DNA of 45,519 nucleotides from Verrucomicrobiota bacterium (GCA_025361935.1 JANYJB010000038.1:1-45519); one strand, 5' to 3'; counted from the stretch's first letter, positions 1-8,677 are shown. A program made the numbers and translations. Notes: generated by a model from the sequence alone, not told the origin.

Positions 1-54
1 AAAACCGACTTCCTAAGTGCGTGACCATCAACGGCCTGACGCACAATAAACATT

Positions 55-1602
55 ATGTCTAATCAAGATAGGCGCGCCGAGTCTCCTTTGTTTTCTTGGC
101 TTTCCAAACGGTCCGCCGGCGTTTTGTTGCACCCCACCTCATTCCCGGGCGATCAAGGAATCGGTGTTCTCGATGACTCGGTTGACCGGCTCTTCGCGTT
201 CCTGAACGCCGCCGGCATTCGCCAGTGGCAGTTCTGCCCGCTCGGGCCTACCGGTTACGGCGATTCGCCCTACCAGTGTTTCTCCGCCTTCGCGGGCAAT
301 CCCTACCTGATCGATCTTCAGGCGCTGGTGCGCGCAGGACTCCTCGCCGATTTTGATTTGGCCGGACTGCGCGAACTTCCCCGGCACCAGGTGGATTTCG
401 GCTGGCTCTACGTCACCAAGTGGCCGGTTCTTTTCCGCGCGTTTCAAAACTTCAAGGCCTGCGGTGGCGCCGGACTGCCTTACGGCGATTTCGCGCGGTT
501 CCAGACCGAGCACCGTTCGTGGCTAGAATCCTACACGCTGTTCCTCGCGCTTAAAGACCACTTCAAGGGCCAGCCTTGGTGGGAATGGCCCGCCGAGGTT
601 CGCTTTTTCACGCAGGCCAAGCTCTCTCCGCTCTCCAAGGCCGTCGCCGAGCGCGCCGAGGCCCACGCTTTCTTCCAATACCTTTTCTTCGGCCAGTGGC
701 AAGAGGTCCGTGCCAAGGCCCGCGCGGCTAACATCGAGCTTATCGGCGACGCCCCCATCTTTGTCGCCCGCGACAGCGCCGACGTGTGGACGCATCCGCA
801 CCTCTTCCAACTCGACGCGAAGACCGGCCACCCGCTTGCCGTCGCCGGCGTGCCGCCCGACTATTTCTCCGCCGACGGCCAGCTCTGGGGCAATCCGCTC
901 TACGCCTGGGAGGTTCATCAGTCTGAAAACTACGCCTGGTGGATCGACCGCCTGCGTGCCAATTTCGAGTTGTGCGACATCGTGCGCATCGACCACTTCC
1001 GCGCCTTCGACACCTATTGGTCGATCCCCGCCTCCGCCAAAACCGCCAAGACCGGCGAATGGAAACAAGGCCCCGGCCTCGCCTTCTTCCAGGCCGTGAA
1101 AGCCGCCCTGCCCGACGCCCGCCTCATCGCCGAGGATCTCGGCGAACTCCTGCCCAGCGTGATCGAGCTGCGCAACGCCACCGGCCTGCCCGGCATGACG
1201 ATTCTCCAGTTCGCCTTCGGTGGCGACTCCGCGAATCTCTACCTGCCCCACAATCTACGCGCCAACAGCGTCGTTTATCCCGGCACTCACGACAACGACA
1301 CCACTCTCGGCTGGTATCGTTCGTCCGACGACAAGACCCGCGACCACGTGCGCAGCTATTTCCGCATCAGCGGCCAGGAGATCAGTTGGGATTTCATCCG
1401 CGTGGCCTACGCCTCCGTGAGCAATCTCGCGGTCATCCCCATGCAGGATTTCATGAGCCTCGGCGCCGAGGCTCGTATCAACACTCCCGGCGTCGCCGCC
1501 GGCAACTGGCAGTGGCGCTATTCACGGGAACAGCTCGACCGCCTGCTTCACGAAAGCGCGCCCTACCTCGGGAAAATCGCCGCGCTCTACGGGCGCGGCT
1601 GA
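55..1602 (+). CDS. malQ: 4-alpha-glucanotransferase (amylomaltase, GH77)
   Basis: This cytoplasmic enzyme transfers alpha-1,4-glucan segments between maltodextrins, in maltose or glycogen metabolism. The 515-residue length fits bacterial MalQ. The N-terminal signature RSAGVLLHPTSFPGDQGIG is typical of GH77. The three catalytic acids are recognisable: the nucleophile Asp in RIDHFRAFD (about residue 314), the acid/base Glu in IAEDLGE (about 361), and the stabilising Asp in GTHDND (about 411). The ATG at 55 is the first in-frame start and no Shine-Dalgarno is visible before it. The gene converges on the oleB-like gene with a single base between stop codons and no terminator. It is probably unrelated to the neighbouring lipid genes. 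Confidence 0.95.
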   Translation: MSNQDRRAESPLFSWLSKRSAGVLLHPTSFPGDQGIGVLDDSVDRLFAFLNAAGIRQWQFCPLGPTGYGDSPYQCFSAFAGNPYLIDLQALVRAGLLADFDLAGLRELPRHQVDFGWLYVTKWPVLFRAFQNFKACGGAGLPYGDFARFQTEHRSWLESYTLFLALKDHFKGQPWWEWPAEVRFFTQAKLSPLSKAVAERAEAHAFFQYLFFGQWQEVRAKARAANIELIGDAPIFVARDSADVWTHPHLFQLDAKTGHPLAVAGVPPDYFSADGQLWGNPLYAWEVHQSENYAWWIDRLRANFELCDIVRIDHFRAFDTYWSIPASAKTAKTGEWKQGPGLAFFQAVKAALPDARLIAEDLGELLPSVIELRNATGLPGMTILQFAFGGDSANLYLPHNLRANSVVYPGTHDNDTTLGWYRSSDDKTRDHVRSYFRISGQEISWDFIRVAYASVSNLAVIPMQDFMSLGAEARINTPGVAAGNWQWRYSREQLDRLLHESAPYLGKIAALYGRG

Positions 1603-1603
1603 A

Positions 1604-2497
1604 TCAGTCCTGCCGTTGCCGCAAGAACGCCGCGATGCGCGGCACCGCCTCGTCGTTGGCGTCGGCCAGCACGTAGTGCCCGGCATCGGCCAAATAATAC
1701 GTCTGCGCCTGTGGCAGGCGTTTTTTCCACTCCTTGTAGAAGTGGTCGTTGAAACAGAAATCGCGTCCGCCCCACACGATCATCGCCGGGTTGGTCGCGA
1801 AATTTTTCAGGCCGGCCGCCGTCGCTGTGAGCTTGCGCCACGTCGGGTGCGACGGCGTCATGGGAATGTCCTTCACGAAGGCGTCCACCGCGACGCGGTT
1901 GGCCCACGAGTCGTATGGCAGCAGAAACGCGCGTTTCTCGTCGCGTGTCAGCTTGCGGCGGTGCATTGACATCCAGGTCGCCGGTCCCGCGAAGCCGTTG
2001 AGCCCGCGCACGAGCGCCGTGCCGGGGAAACGCGTCTTGCACACGCCGATGCGCCGCGGGATGTGCGGCGACGGGAACGCCCCGGTGTTCAGCACCACGA
2101 GGCGGCCGATCTTCTGCGGATAACGCGACGCGTAGCCGAAGCCGATTGCCCCGCCCCAGTCGTGCACCACGAGGTGGATGCGTTGCAGGCCGAGGTGCGT
2201 CACGAGCGCGTCGATGTCGGTGATGCGTGACTCCAGCGTGTAGGGGTGGTTCTCCGGCTTGTCGGAGAGGCCCATGCCAACGTGGTCGGGCACGATGCAG
2301 CGCAGGTGCGGGGCGATGGCTTGGACCAGCTCGCGGTAGTAAAACGACCACGTCGGGTTGCCGTGCAACATGAGCACCGCCTCGGTCGCACCGGGCGCGC
2401 CCTCGTCGAGGTAGCTCATGCGCGCGCCCTGCGGGGTCGCGAAGGATTTCGGCGTGAAGGGATAAAGAGGCCGGAGCCAGTCGGGGATCGTTACCAT
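1604..2497 (-). CDS. oleB: OleB-like alpha/beta hydrolase (haloalkane dehalogenase fold)
   Basis: A 297-residue alpha/beta hydrolase of the haloalkane-dehalogenase-like subgroup. HGNPTW (H45-W50) supplies the oxyanion hole and halide-type residues, VHDWGG gives the Asp nucleophile (D113), and AGHYVLAD gives the catalytic His (H274). In olefin-producing bacteria OleB decarboxylates a beta-lactone to a cis-alkene. The assignment rests on this motif set together with direct coupling to an oleA-like gene, whose stop codon lies inside the first codons here (7-nt overlap). No oleC or oleD occurs in the window, so the substrate may differ from the classical beta-lactone. A generic haloalkane dehalogenase or epoxide hydrolase is the alternative. 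Confidence 0.75.
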   Translation of the reverse strand: MVTIPDWLRPLYPFTPKSFATPQGARMSYLDEGAPGATEAVLMLHGNPTWSFYYRELVQAIAPHLRCIVPDHVGMGLSDKPENHPYTLESRITDIDALVTHLGLQRIHLVVHDWGGAIGFGYASRYPQKIGRLVVLNTGAFPSPHIPRRIGVCKTRFPGTALVRGLNGFAGPATWMSMHRRKLTRDEKRAFLLPYDSWANRVAVDAFVKDIPMTPSHPTWRKLTATAAGLKNFATNPAMIVWGGRDFCFNDHFYKEWKKRLPQAQTYYLADAGHYVLADANDEAVPRIAAFLRQRQD

Positions 2498-3531
2498 TCG
2501 AGGGCGAGCATCAGGCAGTTGAGGCCGCTGCCGATGCCGAGCAGGCCGACCTTGGAACCTTCGCGCACCGCGCCCGCCTCGACGGCCTTGGCCAGCGTCG
2601 CGGGCAGCGCCACCGAGCCGGTGTTGCCGAGGGTTTCAAACGTGGAAAAATCCTTCGCGAGATCGAGGCCGAGCGCCTCGTAAAGTTTGCGCCGGTGCGT
2701 GCTGCCCACCTGGTGGCAGATGAAACGGTCCGCCGTCGCCGCGTCGTAGCCGGTCTCCGCCGTGAACGCCTTCCAAGTGTCCTGCGCGAGCGCGAGTCCG
2801 GCGACGAGCAGCGCCTCGCTGTCGGTCTGCATCGCGAGCGCATCGGCGCCGTGGGTGTCGCCCTGGCAAAGCTCGCTGTGGGCCGTAGCCGCGCGCGCGA
2901 TGCCGCCGAGCAACCGGTGCGCTCGCGCTCCACGCGGCAGCAGCGATTCGTGGCACACGACCGCGCCGACCGCGCCCGAACCGATCGTGAGGTTGGCGAA
3001 GTAGGGCTTGATGCCGTTGCGGTCGAGCGGCTGCTCCAGCAACGTCTTGAGTGTCTGGCGCACGAGCGGCCCGCCGTCCTCTCCGGAAACGACAAGTGCG
3101 CACTTGATCTGCCCACTCTCGATCATGCCCGCCGCAACCGTGAGCGAGTTGAGAAAACCGAGGCACGCGTTCGACACGTCGAAGATCTGCGCGGTTGCGG
3201 GCAGACCGATCTTGCGGTGGGCAAACGAGGCCGTCGCCGGCTCCATCATGTCGCGGCACACCGCGCTGTGGATGAACAACTCGACCTGCTCCGCGCAAAG
3301 GCCCGACTTCGCGAGCGCGGCCTTCCCCGCCTTGGCGCTGGCGTCGGATGGACGCGTGCCCGCCGGCCACACACGGCGCTCGCGGATGCCCGTCATCAGT
3401 TCGAGGCGGCCGAAGGGCAGCTTCAACCGTTCGTAGAGCGGGCGCAGCGTTTCCTCCAACTGCGCGGTGGTGAGGATTTCGTCGGGCAGCGCGACCGCCA
3501 GCGACTCGATGCAAGTGTGGTGAAAAACCAT
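2491..3531 (-). CDS. oleA: OleA-like thiolase (3-oxoacyl-ACP synthase III family)
   Basis: A 346-residue KAS-III/thiolase-fold enzyme. OleA joins two acyl chains by non-decarboxylative Claisen condensation to a 2-alkyl-3-ketoacid. The sequence carries OleA-type landmarks: CRDMMEPAT with Glu97, DVSNACLGF with the nucleophile Cys123, FICHQVG with His273, LGNTG with Asn303, and the C-terminal GIGSGLNC motif. The start at 3531 (MVFHHTCIES) is preferred over an upstream start because homology begins there. It is translationally coupled to oleB. A 79-nt gap with a 15-bp hairpin separates it from the fabI-like gene. The wider setting of FabI, FabZ, ACP and CrtI-like genes suggests it condenses chains made by the same cluster, which is inference. 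Confidence 0.85.
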   Translation of the reverse strand: MVFHHTCIESLAVALPDEILTTAQLEETLRPLYERLKLPFGRLELMTGIRERRVWPAGTRPSDASAKAGKAALAKSGLCAEQVELFIHSAVCRDMMEPATASFAHRKIGLPATAQIFDVSNACLGFLNSLTVAAGMIESGQIKCALVVSGEDGGPLVRQTLKTLLEQPLDRNGIKPYFANLTIGSGAVGAVVCHESLLPRGARAHRLLGGIARAATAHSELCQGDTHGADALAMQTDSEALLVAGLALAQDTWKAFTAETGYDAATADRFICHQVGSTHRRKLYEALGLDLAKDFSTFETLGNTGSVALPATLAKAVEAGAVREGSKVGLLGIGSGLNCLMLALEW

Positions 3532-3553
3532 TTTTACAGAAAGTAACGAAGGA

Positions 3554-3595
3554 AACGAAGAGAACAAAAAATATCGGGCCTTTGTTCTCTTCGTT
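3554..3595. repeat. 15-bp inverted repeat between fabI-like and oleA
   Basis: Arms 3554-3568 and 3581-3595 are perfectly complementary (AACGAAGAGAACAAA and its complement) around a 12-nt loop. The flanks hold further AACGAAG and TTCGTTA units. No clear T-run follows on the minus strand, so it is not a convincing intrinsic terminator. It may stabilise or process the mRNA, or be a copy of an interspersed intergenic repeat. Confidence 0.6.
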
Positions 3596-3610
3596 ATCTT
3601 TTGTAAGAAA

Positions 3611-4429
3611 TTAGGTTATTTTTTCGGGTCTCATCGCGAGCCGCACGATTTCCTTGTCGAAGAAATTACTCCCTAGGCCCGCGTCCACCGTGACAGTCGC
3701 GCCGTTGAGCCCGCTGCTGCGCTCGCTGAGCAGAAACACCGCAGTGTTGGCTACTTCCTGCGTGCTCAGGTTGCGCTTACGGAACGTGAGTTTCTCCGCG
3801 TAAAGGTAGCTTTCCAAATAACCCGGAATGCCCGCCGAGGCGCTCGTCTTGAGCGGGCCGGAGCCGACGACGTTGAAACGCACCTCGCTGTCGGCGCTGA
3901 AGGACTTCGCGAGGAACCGCGAGGACGAGTCGAGCGCGGCCTTGATCGGGCCCATGTAGCCGTAGTTGTCGGGCGTCACTTGGAGCGAGGAGATGCCGAT
4001 GGTCACGACGGACGCATTTTTCGCGAGGAGCGGCTTGAAGGCGTTGGCGACTTCGACGAGCGAAAACGCCGAGATGGCGGTCGCCTGCAGGAAATCCTTT
4101 CGCTTCGTCTCGTGGAAGGGCTTGAAGCCCTCGCTGTAGTTGGCGAACGCGATCGAGTGAACGATGCCGTGAATCACGCCGTGTCCGGCGGCGGCGATTT
4201 CACCGGCGAGACGGGCGGCCGCGCCCTCCTCCTCCACGTCGCATAGAAACACCGGCTTTCCGGCGAGCGTGGCTTCAAGCGACGCCTTGCGAGCGGGCGA
4301 GCGCACGCTGTAAACGACCGTGGCCCCCTGCTCTTCCAGCGTCTTCGCGGTGAACCACGCGACGCTCTTCTTGTTGGCGACGCCGAGGACGACGAAGGTC
4401 TTGCCGGAGAGGTTAAGGAAGTCGGGCAT
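3611..4429 (-). CDS. fabI: FabI-like enoyl-[ACP] reductase (SDR)
   Basis: A 272-residue FabI-type SDR that would reduce the 2,3 double bond of enoyl-ACP with NAD(P)H. Starting at MPDFLNLSGK (4429), the Rossmann region GVANKKSVAWF matches the FabI-specific form. The active-site pair falls at Tyr156 and Lys163 (NYGYMGPIK), the same numbers as in E. coli FabI. The other conserved FabI tyrosine (Tyr146 in E. coli) aligns with Ile146 here. The protein may therefore be a specialised paralogue rather than the housekeeping enzyme. The start gives an 11-nt gap to the fabZ-like gene upstream. Being tightly packed with FabZ argues for joint action on ACP-bound intermediates. Confidence 0.85.
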   Translation of the reverse strand: MPDFLNLSGKTFVVLGVANKKSVAWFTAKTLEEQGATVVYSVRSPARKASLEATLAGKPVFLCDVEEEGAAARLAGEIAAAGHGVIHGIVHSIAFANYSEGFKPFHETKRKDFLQATAISAFSLVEVANAFKPLLAKNASVVTIGISSLQVTPDNYGYMGPIKAALDSSSRFLAKSFSADSEVRFNVVGSGPLKTSASAGIPGYLESYLYAEKLTFRKRNLSTQEVANTAVFLLSERSSGLNGATVTVDAGLGSNFFDKEIVRLAMRPEKIT

Positions 4430-4440
4430 GGGAAATCGGC

Positions 4441-4917
4441 TTACTGCTGCTGCTGGGCTTGCTGCGCGGAGGGCGAGCCCTCGGGGTTTTTCCACGCCAC
4501 CGCGAAATCCACCGTGAGCACGCGGGTGCCGTCGGCCTTCTTGATCGCACCGCCCATCATGGTGAAGCCGCCCATCACTTCCTTTTTCTTAACTTCGATG
4601 AGGATGGTGTCGCCCGGGTAGATCGGGTTGCGGAAACGCACGTCGGCGATCTTGGCGAGCAGCGGCACGCCCTCGCCGGGCTTGGCGCCCGCCGCCAGCG
4701 CCTGCTTCGCCATGAAGAGCGCGCCCGTCTGGAACACCGCCTCGCACAACAGCACGCCGGGCGTGATCGGCGCGTTCGGATAGTGCCCCTTGTAGAAATC
4801 TTCCTCGGCGCGCCAAGTGCGCTTCGCGGTGAGGCTGTCGGCGGTCTCGGCGACGATCTCGTCAACAAACAGAAACGGCGGCCGGTGGGGGATGAGGTCG
4901 GTGACGGCTTTGTTCAT
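4441..4917 (-). CDS. fabZ: FabZ-like 3-hydroxyacyl-[ACP] dehydratase
   Basis: A 158-residue hot-dog-fold dehydratase that removes water from 3-hydroxyacyl-ACP. IPHRPPFLFVDEI is the classic FabZ opening. Catalytic His45 lies in GHYPNAPITPG and Glu59 in LLCEAV, with the same 14-residue spacing as in E. coli FabZ. The start at 4917 (MNKAVTD) gives family length. The C-terminus ends in a Gln/Ala-rich tail. It sits between a CrtI-like oxidoreductase (49 nt upstream) and the fabI-like gene (11 nt downstream). With FabI it would complete the dehydration-reduction half of a chain-elongation cycle. No FabG-type reductase is present in the cluster. Confidence 0.88.
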   Translation of the reverse strand: MNKAVTDLIPHRPPFLFVDEIVAETADSLTAKRTWRAEEDFYKGHYPNAPITPGVLLCEAVFQTGALFMAKQALAAGAKPGEGVPLLAKIADVRFRNPIYPGDTILIEVKKKEVMGGFTMMGGAIKKADGTRVLTVDFAVAWKNPEGSPSAQQAQQQQ

Positions 4918-4966
4918 AGCGGAGGTAAAACACACCGCGCCCTTCCCCGCCCCGCAAGGCTGGAAA

Positions 4967-6415
4967 TCACGGTGCGACGGGCGCGTTTTTGAGCGCGAAG
5001 AGGTATTTGTCGATCTTGTTGGACGTGATCACCCCGTAATTGATCGTGCCCAGCCAGCCCGACATGATGATGCCCACGCTGCCCGCATGGAAGAGTCCGG
5101 GCAGTTTATCGGAAAGATTCATCGACACCGGCAGCCCCTCGAACTTCGTGCCGAACGACGTGCCGTTCATGTGCGTCGTGTAACGCTCGATGGTGCGCGG
5201 CGTCGCCGCCTCCTTCCAGTCGATCTTCGCGCGCACATCGGGAATGTATTTTTCGAGTGCAACGATGCTCTCCTCGATCATGCGCTCCTTGTGTTTTTCG
5301 TAGTCCGCCTCGGAGAGATTGTTCCAGTCCGGATACTGGCCGTTGAGCGACGCCACCACCGTGTAGCGGTCGGTGCCCGGACGCGTCTCTGGATAATAAA
5401 CCGAGAACGTGCGGCTCGTCGTATGCAGCGATGTCAGCTCCTGCGGGCTGTAGGTCGGTGCCTCCGAAGTGAACACCAGGTCGCCGATGTGCGGGATGCT
5501 CTCGCCCTTGCGGATGCCCAGATACACCTGGCACGAACTGCTGTTGATGCGCACCGCCCTCGCCTGCTCCACGAAGTCGGCGGGGAAGTTCTCCTCCCCC
5601 GCGAGCCGGAAGATCGTGTTCTTGATGTTCGCGTTGGAGAGGACGGCCTTGGCGCGGATCACGCGGCCGCTCTTCGCCACGATGCCGCATGCGACCTTTT
5701 TGCCGTTCCGCTCCTCGACGAGGATACGCTCCACGAGCACCTTCTTGCGCAGTTCGACGCCGTTCTTTTGGAGCTCGGCCACCATCTTTTCGATGAGCAG
5801 GTCGGAGCCGCCCTGAAACGTGAAGACACCCGCGCCCATGAAGTTGGAAAACACGATGCCGAAGGTGATCGCCGGGTCGTCGAAGGTGGAGCCGTTGGCG
5901 TAGGAGATGGGCTCCATCAGCAGCCGGTGCACGTCGGCGCGCCCCGGGAAGAACCGCTCGAACATCTGCCCCGTGGTCTCGGGGTTGTTGTCGTAGTAAT
6001 TCATCGCCCGCAGGTAATCGTAGAACGTCTCGACCTGCTCGCGCGGCAGCTTGAACTGCTCGACCAGCACGCGGGTGTAGTCTTCGCGGGTGAAAGTCGT
6101 CCACACATCCATTTGCGGATTCACGAACCGCACGTCCTTGAGCTGGTGGATGGAGTCGGCGATTTCCTTGGTCCAGTAGCGGCGGCAGCTCTTGATCATG
6201 CCGCTGGGGAAACCGTGCAGGGAGATGTCGAAGATATGGCCGCCCTTGCGGGTGAACCACGTGGCGAGGCCGCCGTATTGGTAGTGGTGCTCGAGGAGGA
6301 GGACCTTGTGGCCGGCCTTGGCGAGCACGTTTGCGCCGGTGAGACCGCCGAGGCCGGAGCCAATGACGATCACGTCGTATTCATCTGCGACACCTTTGAG
6401 CCAGTCGTAAGCCAT
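4967..6415 (-). CDS. CrtI/phytoene-desaturase-like FAD oxidoreductase, copy 1
   Basis: A 482-residue flavoprotein. The N-terminal dinucleotide-binding motif [18 protein letters not shown] is followed by an adenine-ribose Glu in [12 protein letters not shown]. The C-terminal [17 protein letters not shown] matches the second FAD-binding segment of the phytoene desaturase / carotenoid isomerase / retinol saturase superfamily. The reaction would be desaturation, saturation or isomerisation of a long hydrophobic chain at the membrane surface. No phytoene synthase or other carotenoid gene accompanies it. The neighbours are FabZ/FabI/OleA/OleB, as in ladderane-type gene clusters where CrtI-like enzymes sit with fatty-acid genes. 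The substrate is therefore inferred to be an acyl chain. A paralogue lies at 17730-19175. Confidence 0.8.
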   Translation of the reverse strand: MAYDWLKGVADEYDVIVIGSGLGGLTGANVLAKAGHKVLLLEHHYQYGGLATWFTRKGGHIFDISLHGFPSGMIKSCRRYWTKEIADSIHQLKDVRFVNPQMDVWTTFTREDYTRVLVEQFKLPREQVETFYDYLRAMNYYDNNPETTGQMFERFFPGRADVHRLLMEPISYANGSTFDDPAITFGIVFSNFMGAGVFTFQGGSDLLIEKMVAELQKNGVELRKKVLVERILVEERNGKKVACGIVAKSGRVIRAKAVLSNANIKNTIFRLAGEENFPADFVEQARAVRINSSSCQVYLGIRKGESIPHIGDLVFTSEAPTYSPQELTSLHTTSRTFSVYYPETRPGTDRYTVVASLNGQYPDWNNLSEADYEKHKERMIEESIVALEKYIPDVRAKIDWKEAATPRTIERYTTHMNGTSFGTKFEGLPVSMNLSDKLPGLFHAGSVGIIMSGWLGTINYGVITSNKIDKYLFALKNAPVAP

Positions 6416-6484
6416 GCGGGTAAAGGCAACGAGTGAAGGCGCGAAGCCCGCAGGCGCAAGGGGTTTTATGATTTTGCCACACCC

Positions 6485-7219
6485 TCACTCATCCGTCGTG
6501 ACTCGCCGGATATTTCCCAAGCCGGTGTCCATAACCAGCCATTGGCCTTCCCTGTGGACGCGCCCGCTCACTTCGACTGGTTCGGCCACGGTGCGCAGCA
6601 GGCCGTCCGTATCGCCAGACGCCACGCGCAACGCCACATGAATCTCCTGACCCGCGCGGTCTCGCACCACCAAAACCGGCGTGATGCCGCCGCGCAGGCA
6701 GAGGATGGCGCAAGCGCGGTGCAGCCGGCCTTCACCGGGATTCATGACGCCAAAGTAGCATTTGGGATCAACTATCTCCCCGCGCAGCGTGAACTCCCCC
6801 AGTTCGCCAGATGGTTGGTTTGGCGCAACCGTCTCTGTGATTTTTGCCGAGCCTGGCACTAATTCCAAGACTTCGCTGGTTCCCCTCGCGATGCGCGTGG
6901 CTTCCACCGCTATTGACCTTCCCGCTTCGCCGCAAAATTCCGGAGGCACCCCGTGTTTCCCCGGCCCGACCAACAGGTAATCGATTTCGGCGGTCGTCAG
7001 CCGCGCGACTCCGTTGCACTGCGCCACCCCGCGATAAACCTTCGGATGCCCAAACTCGAAGACACCCTCCCCGTAAAATGGCAGCACCGCCGCGACCCAC
7101 GCGCACGCCGCCAGCGCACCGCAGATGATCACTGTGACCACCCTCCGCGTGAAACGCCCCGTGCCTGCCGGTGCCTTCGGCAGATAACCCACGTAAAACT
7201 CTTCGTCCTCGTGCTTCAT
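6485..7219 (-). CDS. Membrane-anchored protein with a Cys/His motif, unknown function
   Basis: A 244-residue protein with one transmembrane helix (about 27-47) and a large, probably extracytoplasmic, C-terminal region. A compact cluster DPKCYFGVMNPGEG followed by HRACAILC places Cys154, His167, Cys170 and Cys174 together, suggesting a metal, haem or Fe-S site. This is a reading of spacing, not an identified fold. The ATG at 7219 overlaps the Rieske gene stop as ATGA, so the two proteins are probably made in fixed ratio and may form one electron-transfer complex. I do not recognise an experimentally characterised family. An upstream in-frame start would add 20 residues but would lie inside the Rieske gene. 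Confidence 0.6.
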   Translation of the reverse strand: MKHEDEEFYVGYLPKAPAGTGRFTRRVVTVIICGALAACAWVAAVLPFYGEGVFEFGHPKVYRGVAQCNGVARLTTAEIDYLLVGPGKHGVPPEFCGEAGRSIAVEATRIARGTSEVLELVPGSAKITETVAPNQPSGELGEFTLRGEIVDPKCYFGVMNPGEGRLHRACAILCLRGGITPVLVVRDRAGQEIHVALRVASGDTDGLLRTVAEPVEVSGRVHREGQWLVMDTGLGNIRRVTTDE

Positions 7220-8253
7220 GTCTCGATGAGAGCCGGCTCCACCCGCGTGCCCGCGGGCAACGGCTTGCTGTGAATCCACACGCGCCCGTCACGCACCGCC
7301 ACGCGGAAGGTTGGGATTTTCTCCGTAAACGGCGGCGGCGACGCTCCCGTGTCCGGCAGGTATTGGTAGCCGTGCCAGGGACAAGTGATGCAGCCGTCGA
7401 TCACCCTGCCCTCACCCAGCGGCCCATTCTGGTGTTGGCACACGGATGACACCGCGCTGATTTTTCCGTCATAGCGAAAAATCGCCACGCGCTCGCCCGC
7501 CGCCACGACGACCTTGGCGCGGTTGTCCGGGATCGCCTCCACCGGCCCCGCGTCGATCCAGCCGTCTTCGGCGACCACAGGCCGGGCTTGGTCTGTTTTT
7601 CCTCCGCGCCCCGCCGCGAGCAAATGCAGGCCGACCACGACGACGGCGCCAATCCCCACGACCCCGAGGATGATTCCTCCGTGCGGAGTCTGCCCCGCGC
7701 CAAACGCCACATGCGCGACCAGCAGCGCATACGCCGCATACACGAGCATGTGCAGCGCCTTCCACACCGGCGCGGTCAGGTTCGCCAGCCAGAAGTCATG
7801 GCTCGTCGCCGCCATCAGCACGAGGATCACCAGCGCGAAAAATCCGAACACCTGAAAAGGAAACAACGACGCCCGCGCCCAATCACCCTCGCCCGCCAGC
7901 ACATTCGCCAGCGGATCGACCACGCCCAACGCATGAAACTGGATAACTGCCACCGCCGCATGACCCATCGCCAGCACGCACATCGTCACCCCGAGATGAC
8001 GCCGATTGTAGAGCAGCGGCAGGAACCGCGCATCCAGCCGCGCCAGCGGGCCGATGCAGAGAATGACATGCAGCAGCACAAACGCCGCCGATCCCAGTGC
8101 GCGGATGAGCAACGTCTCCGGCGTGGCCCCCGCGTAAAGCAGCGCCCCCGTCGCGCAGAACACCGCGAGATACGCCCCGACGCCGCCCGCCAGCGCGAGA
8201 TCATAGAGCTTCTTCTGCCGGTTCCAACCCACCGCCTGATAACCCACGCTCAT
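7216..8253 (-). CDS. Ferric-reductase-like membrane protein fused to Rieske [2Fe-2S] domain
   Basis: A 345-residue fusion. The first 220 residues form several hydrophobic helices with His residues placed as in ferric-reductase/cytochrome b-type haem proteins, for example VLLHVILCIGPLARLD, GHAAVAVIQFHAL and ALHMLVYAAYALLVAH. The C-terminal third is a Rieske ferredoxin domain with both ligand pairs present: CQH in VCQHQNGPLGEG and CPWH in ITCPWHGYQY. It could pass electrons across or along the membrane. ATGA overlaps link it to a 50-residue membrane protein upstream and the Cys/His protein downstream. In this cluster it may feed an oxidative or reductive step on the lipid product, which is inference. 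Confidence 0.8.
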   Translation of the reverse strand: MSVGYQAVGWNRQKKLYDLALAGGVGAYLAVFCATGALLYAGATPETLLIRALGSAAFVLLHVILCIGPLARLDARFLPLLYNRRHLGVTMCVLAMGHAAVAVIQFHALGVVDPLANVLAGEGDWARASLFPFQVFGFFALVILVLMAATSHDFWLANLTAPVWKALHMLVYAAYALLVAHVAFGAGQTPHGGIILGVVGIGAVVVVGLHLLAAGRGGKTDQARPVVAEDGWIDAGPVEAIPDNRAKVVVAAGERVAIFRYDGKISAVSSVCQHQNGPLGEGRVIDGCITCPWHGYQYLPDTGASPPPFTEKIPTFRVAVRDGRVWIHSKPLPAGTRVEPALIET

Positions 8254-8402
8254 GGTTTTGCCTCCGCCTTCAAGACCGCCGGAATCGCCTCCATCGTCGC
8301 CGGAGCCTGCCGCGACCGCCAGGCGGACACCAACACCACCGGAATCAAGATCGCCAGCACCAGAAAAACCGCCCGATGCACCCGCCGTTGCGGACGAATC
8401 AT
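8250..8402 (-). CDS. Small 50-residue single-helix membrane protein
   Basis: The ATG at 8402 begins MIRPQRRVHRAV followed by a strongly hydrophobic stretch (VFLVLAILIPVVLVSAW) and a short polar tail. This is one predicted transmembrane helix with a basic N-terminus. Its ATG overlaps the stop of the 92-residue gene upstream (ATGA), and its own stop overlaps the Rieske-fusion start (ATGA), so it sits inside a coupled chain. A longer reading of the same frame to 8627 is rejected because it would overlap the 92-residue gene throughout. It is probably a small subunit of the ferric-reductase/Rieske complex. No family recognised. Confidence 0.6.
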   Translation of the reverse strand: MIRPQRRVHRAVFLVLAILIPVVLVSAWRSRQAPATMEAIPAVLKAEAKP

Positions 8403-8677
8403 GACGCGTTCTCCTCGTGCGAAGCGCACCGGTGCGGATTGCGCTCTGTGCGCGGATGTCCGCGCCCGGCCAGCGCAGTCCTCAGCAGAAACGGCCACAG
8501 TAAAATCAGTCCCGGCGTGATCAGCAGACGAAATCCCCACGTCCCCCGCGCGGCGGTGGCGTCCACTCGGCGCAGCCCGCCCGCCTGCAACCACAGCGCG
8601 ACGCCGGCGCCCACGATCAAGTAGCAATAGAAAACGCGGGCGATCCCGCTGGCGATTTCGAGCGTCATGCCGGTCAT
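8399..8677 (-). CDS. Small 92-residue membrane protein heading the Rieske operon
   Basis: A 92-residue protein with two hydrophobic segments, IARVFYCYLIVGAGVALWL (about 12-30) and GFRLLITPGLILLWPFLL (about 48-65). The C-terminal tail is polar with His and Cys (HRCASHEE). It is the first minus-strand gene downstream of the restriction-modification operon, so its promoter should lie in 8678-8827, shared divergently with hsdM. The stop overlaps the next small gene as ATGA. The alternative in-frame start MTLEIASG four residues on is possible. Function is unknown; the operon position suggests a membrane component of the Rieske/ferric-reductase complex. Confidence 0.6.
   Translation of the reverse strand: MTGMTLEIASGIARVFYCYLIVGAGVALWLQAGGLRRVDATAARGTWGFRLLITPGLILLWPFLLRTALAGRGHPRTERNPHRCASHEENAS

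Noticed and set aside
2695-3546. 283-codon plus-strand frame over oleA
   Set aside because: It is antisense to a gene with complete thiolase active-site motifs and has no motif of its own.
4817-6436. 539-codon plus-strand open frame over the CrtI-like and fabZ genes
   Set aside because: It is antisense to well-supported genes, shows no recognisable motif, and is the kind of shadow frame expected in high-GC DNA.
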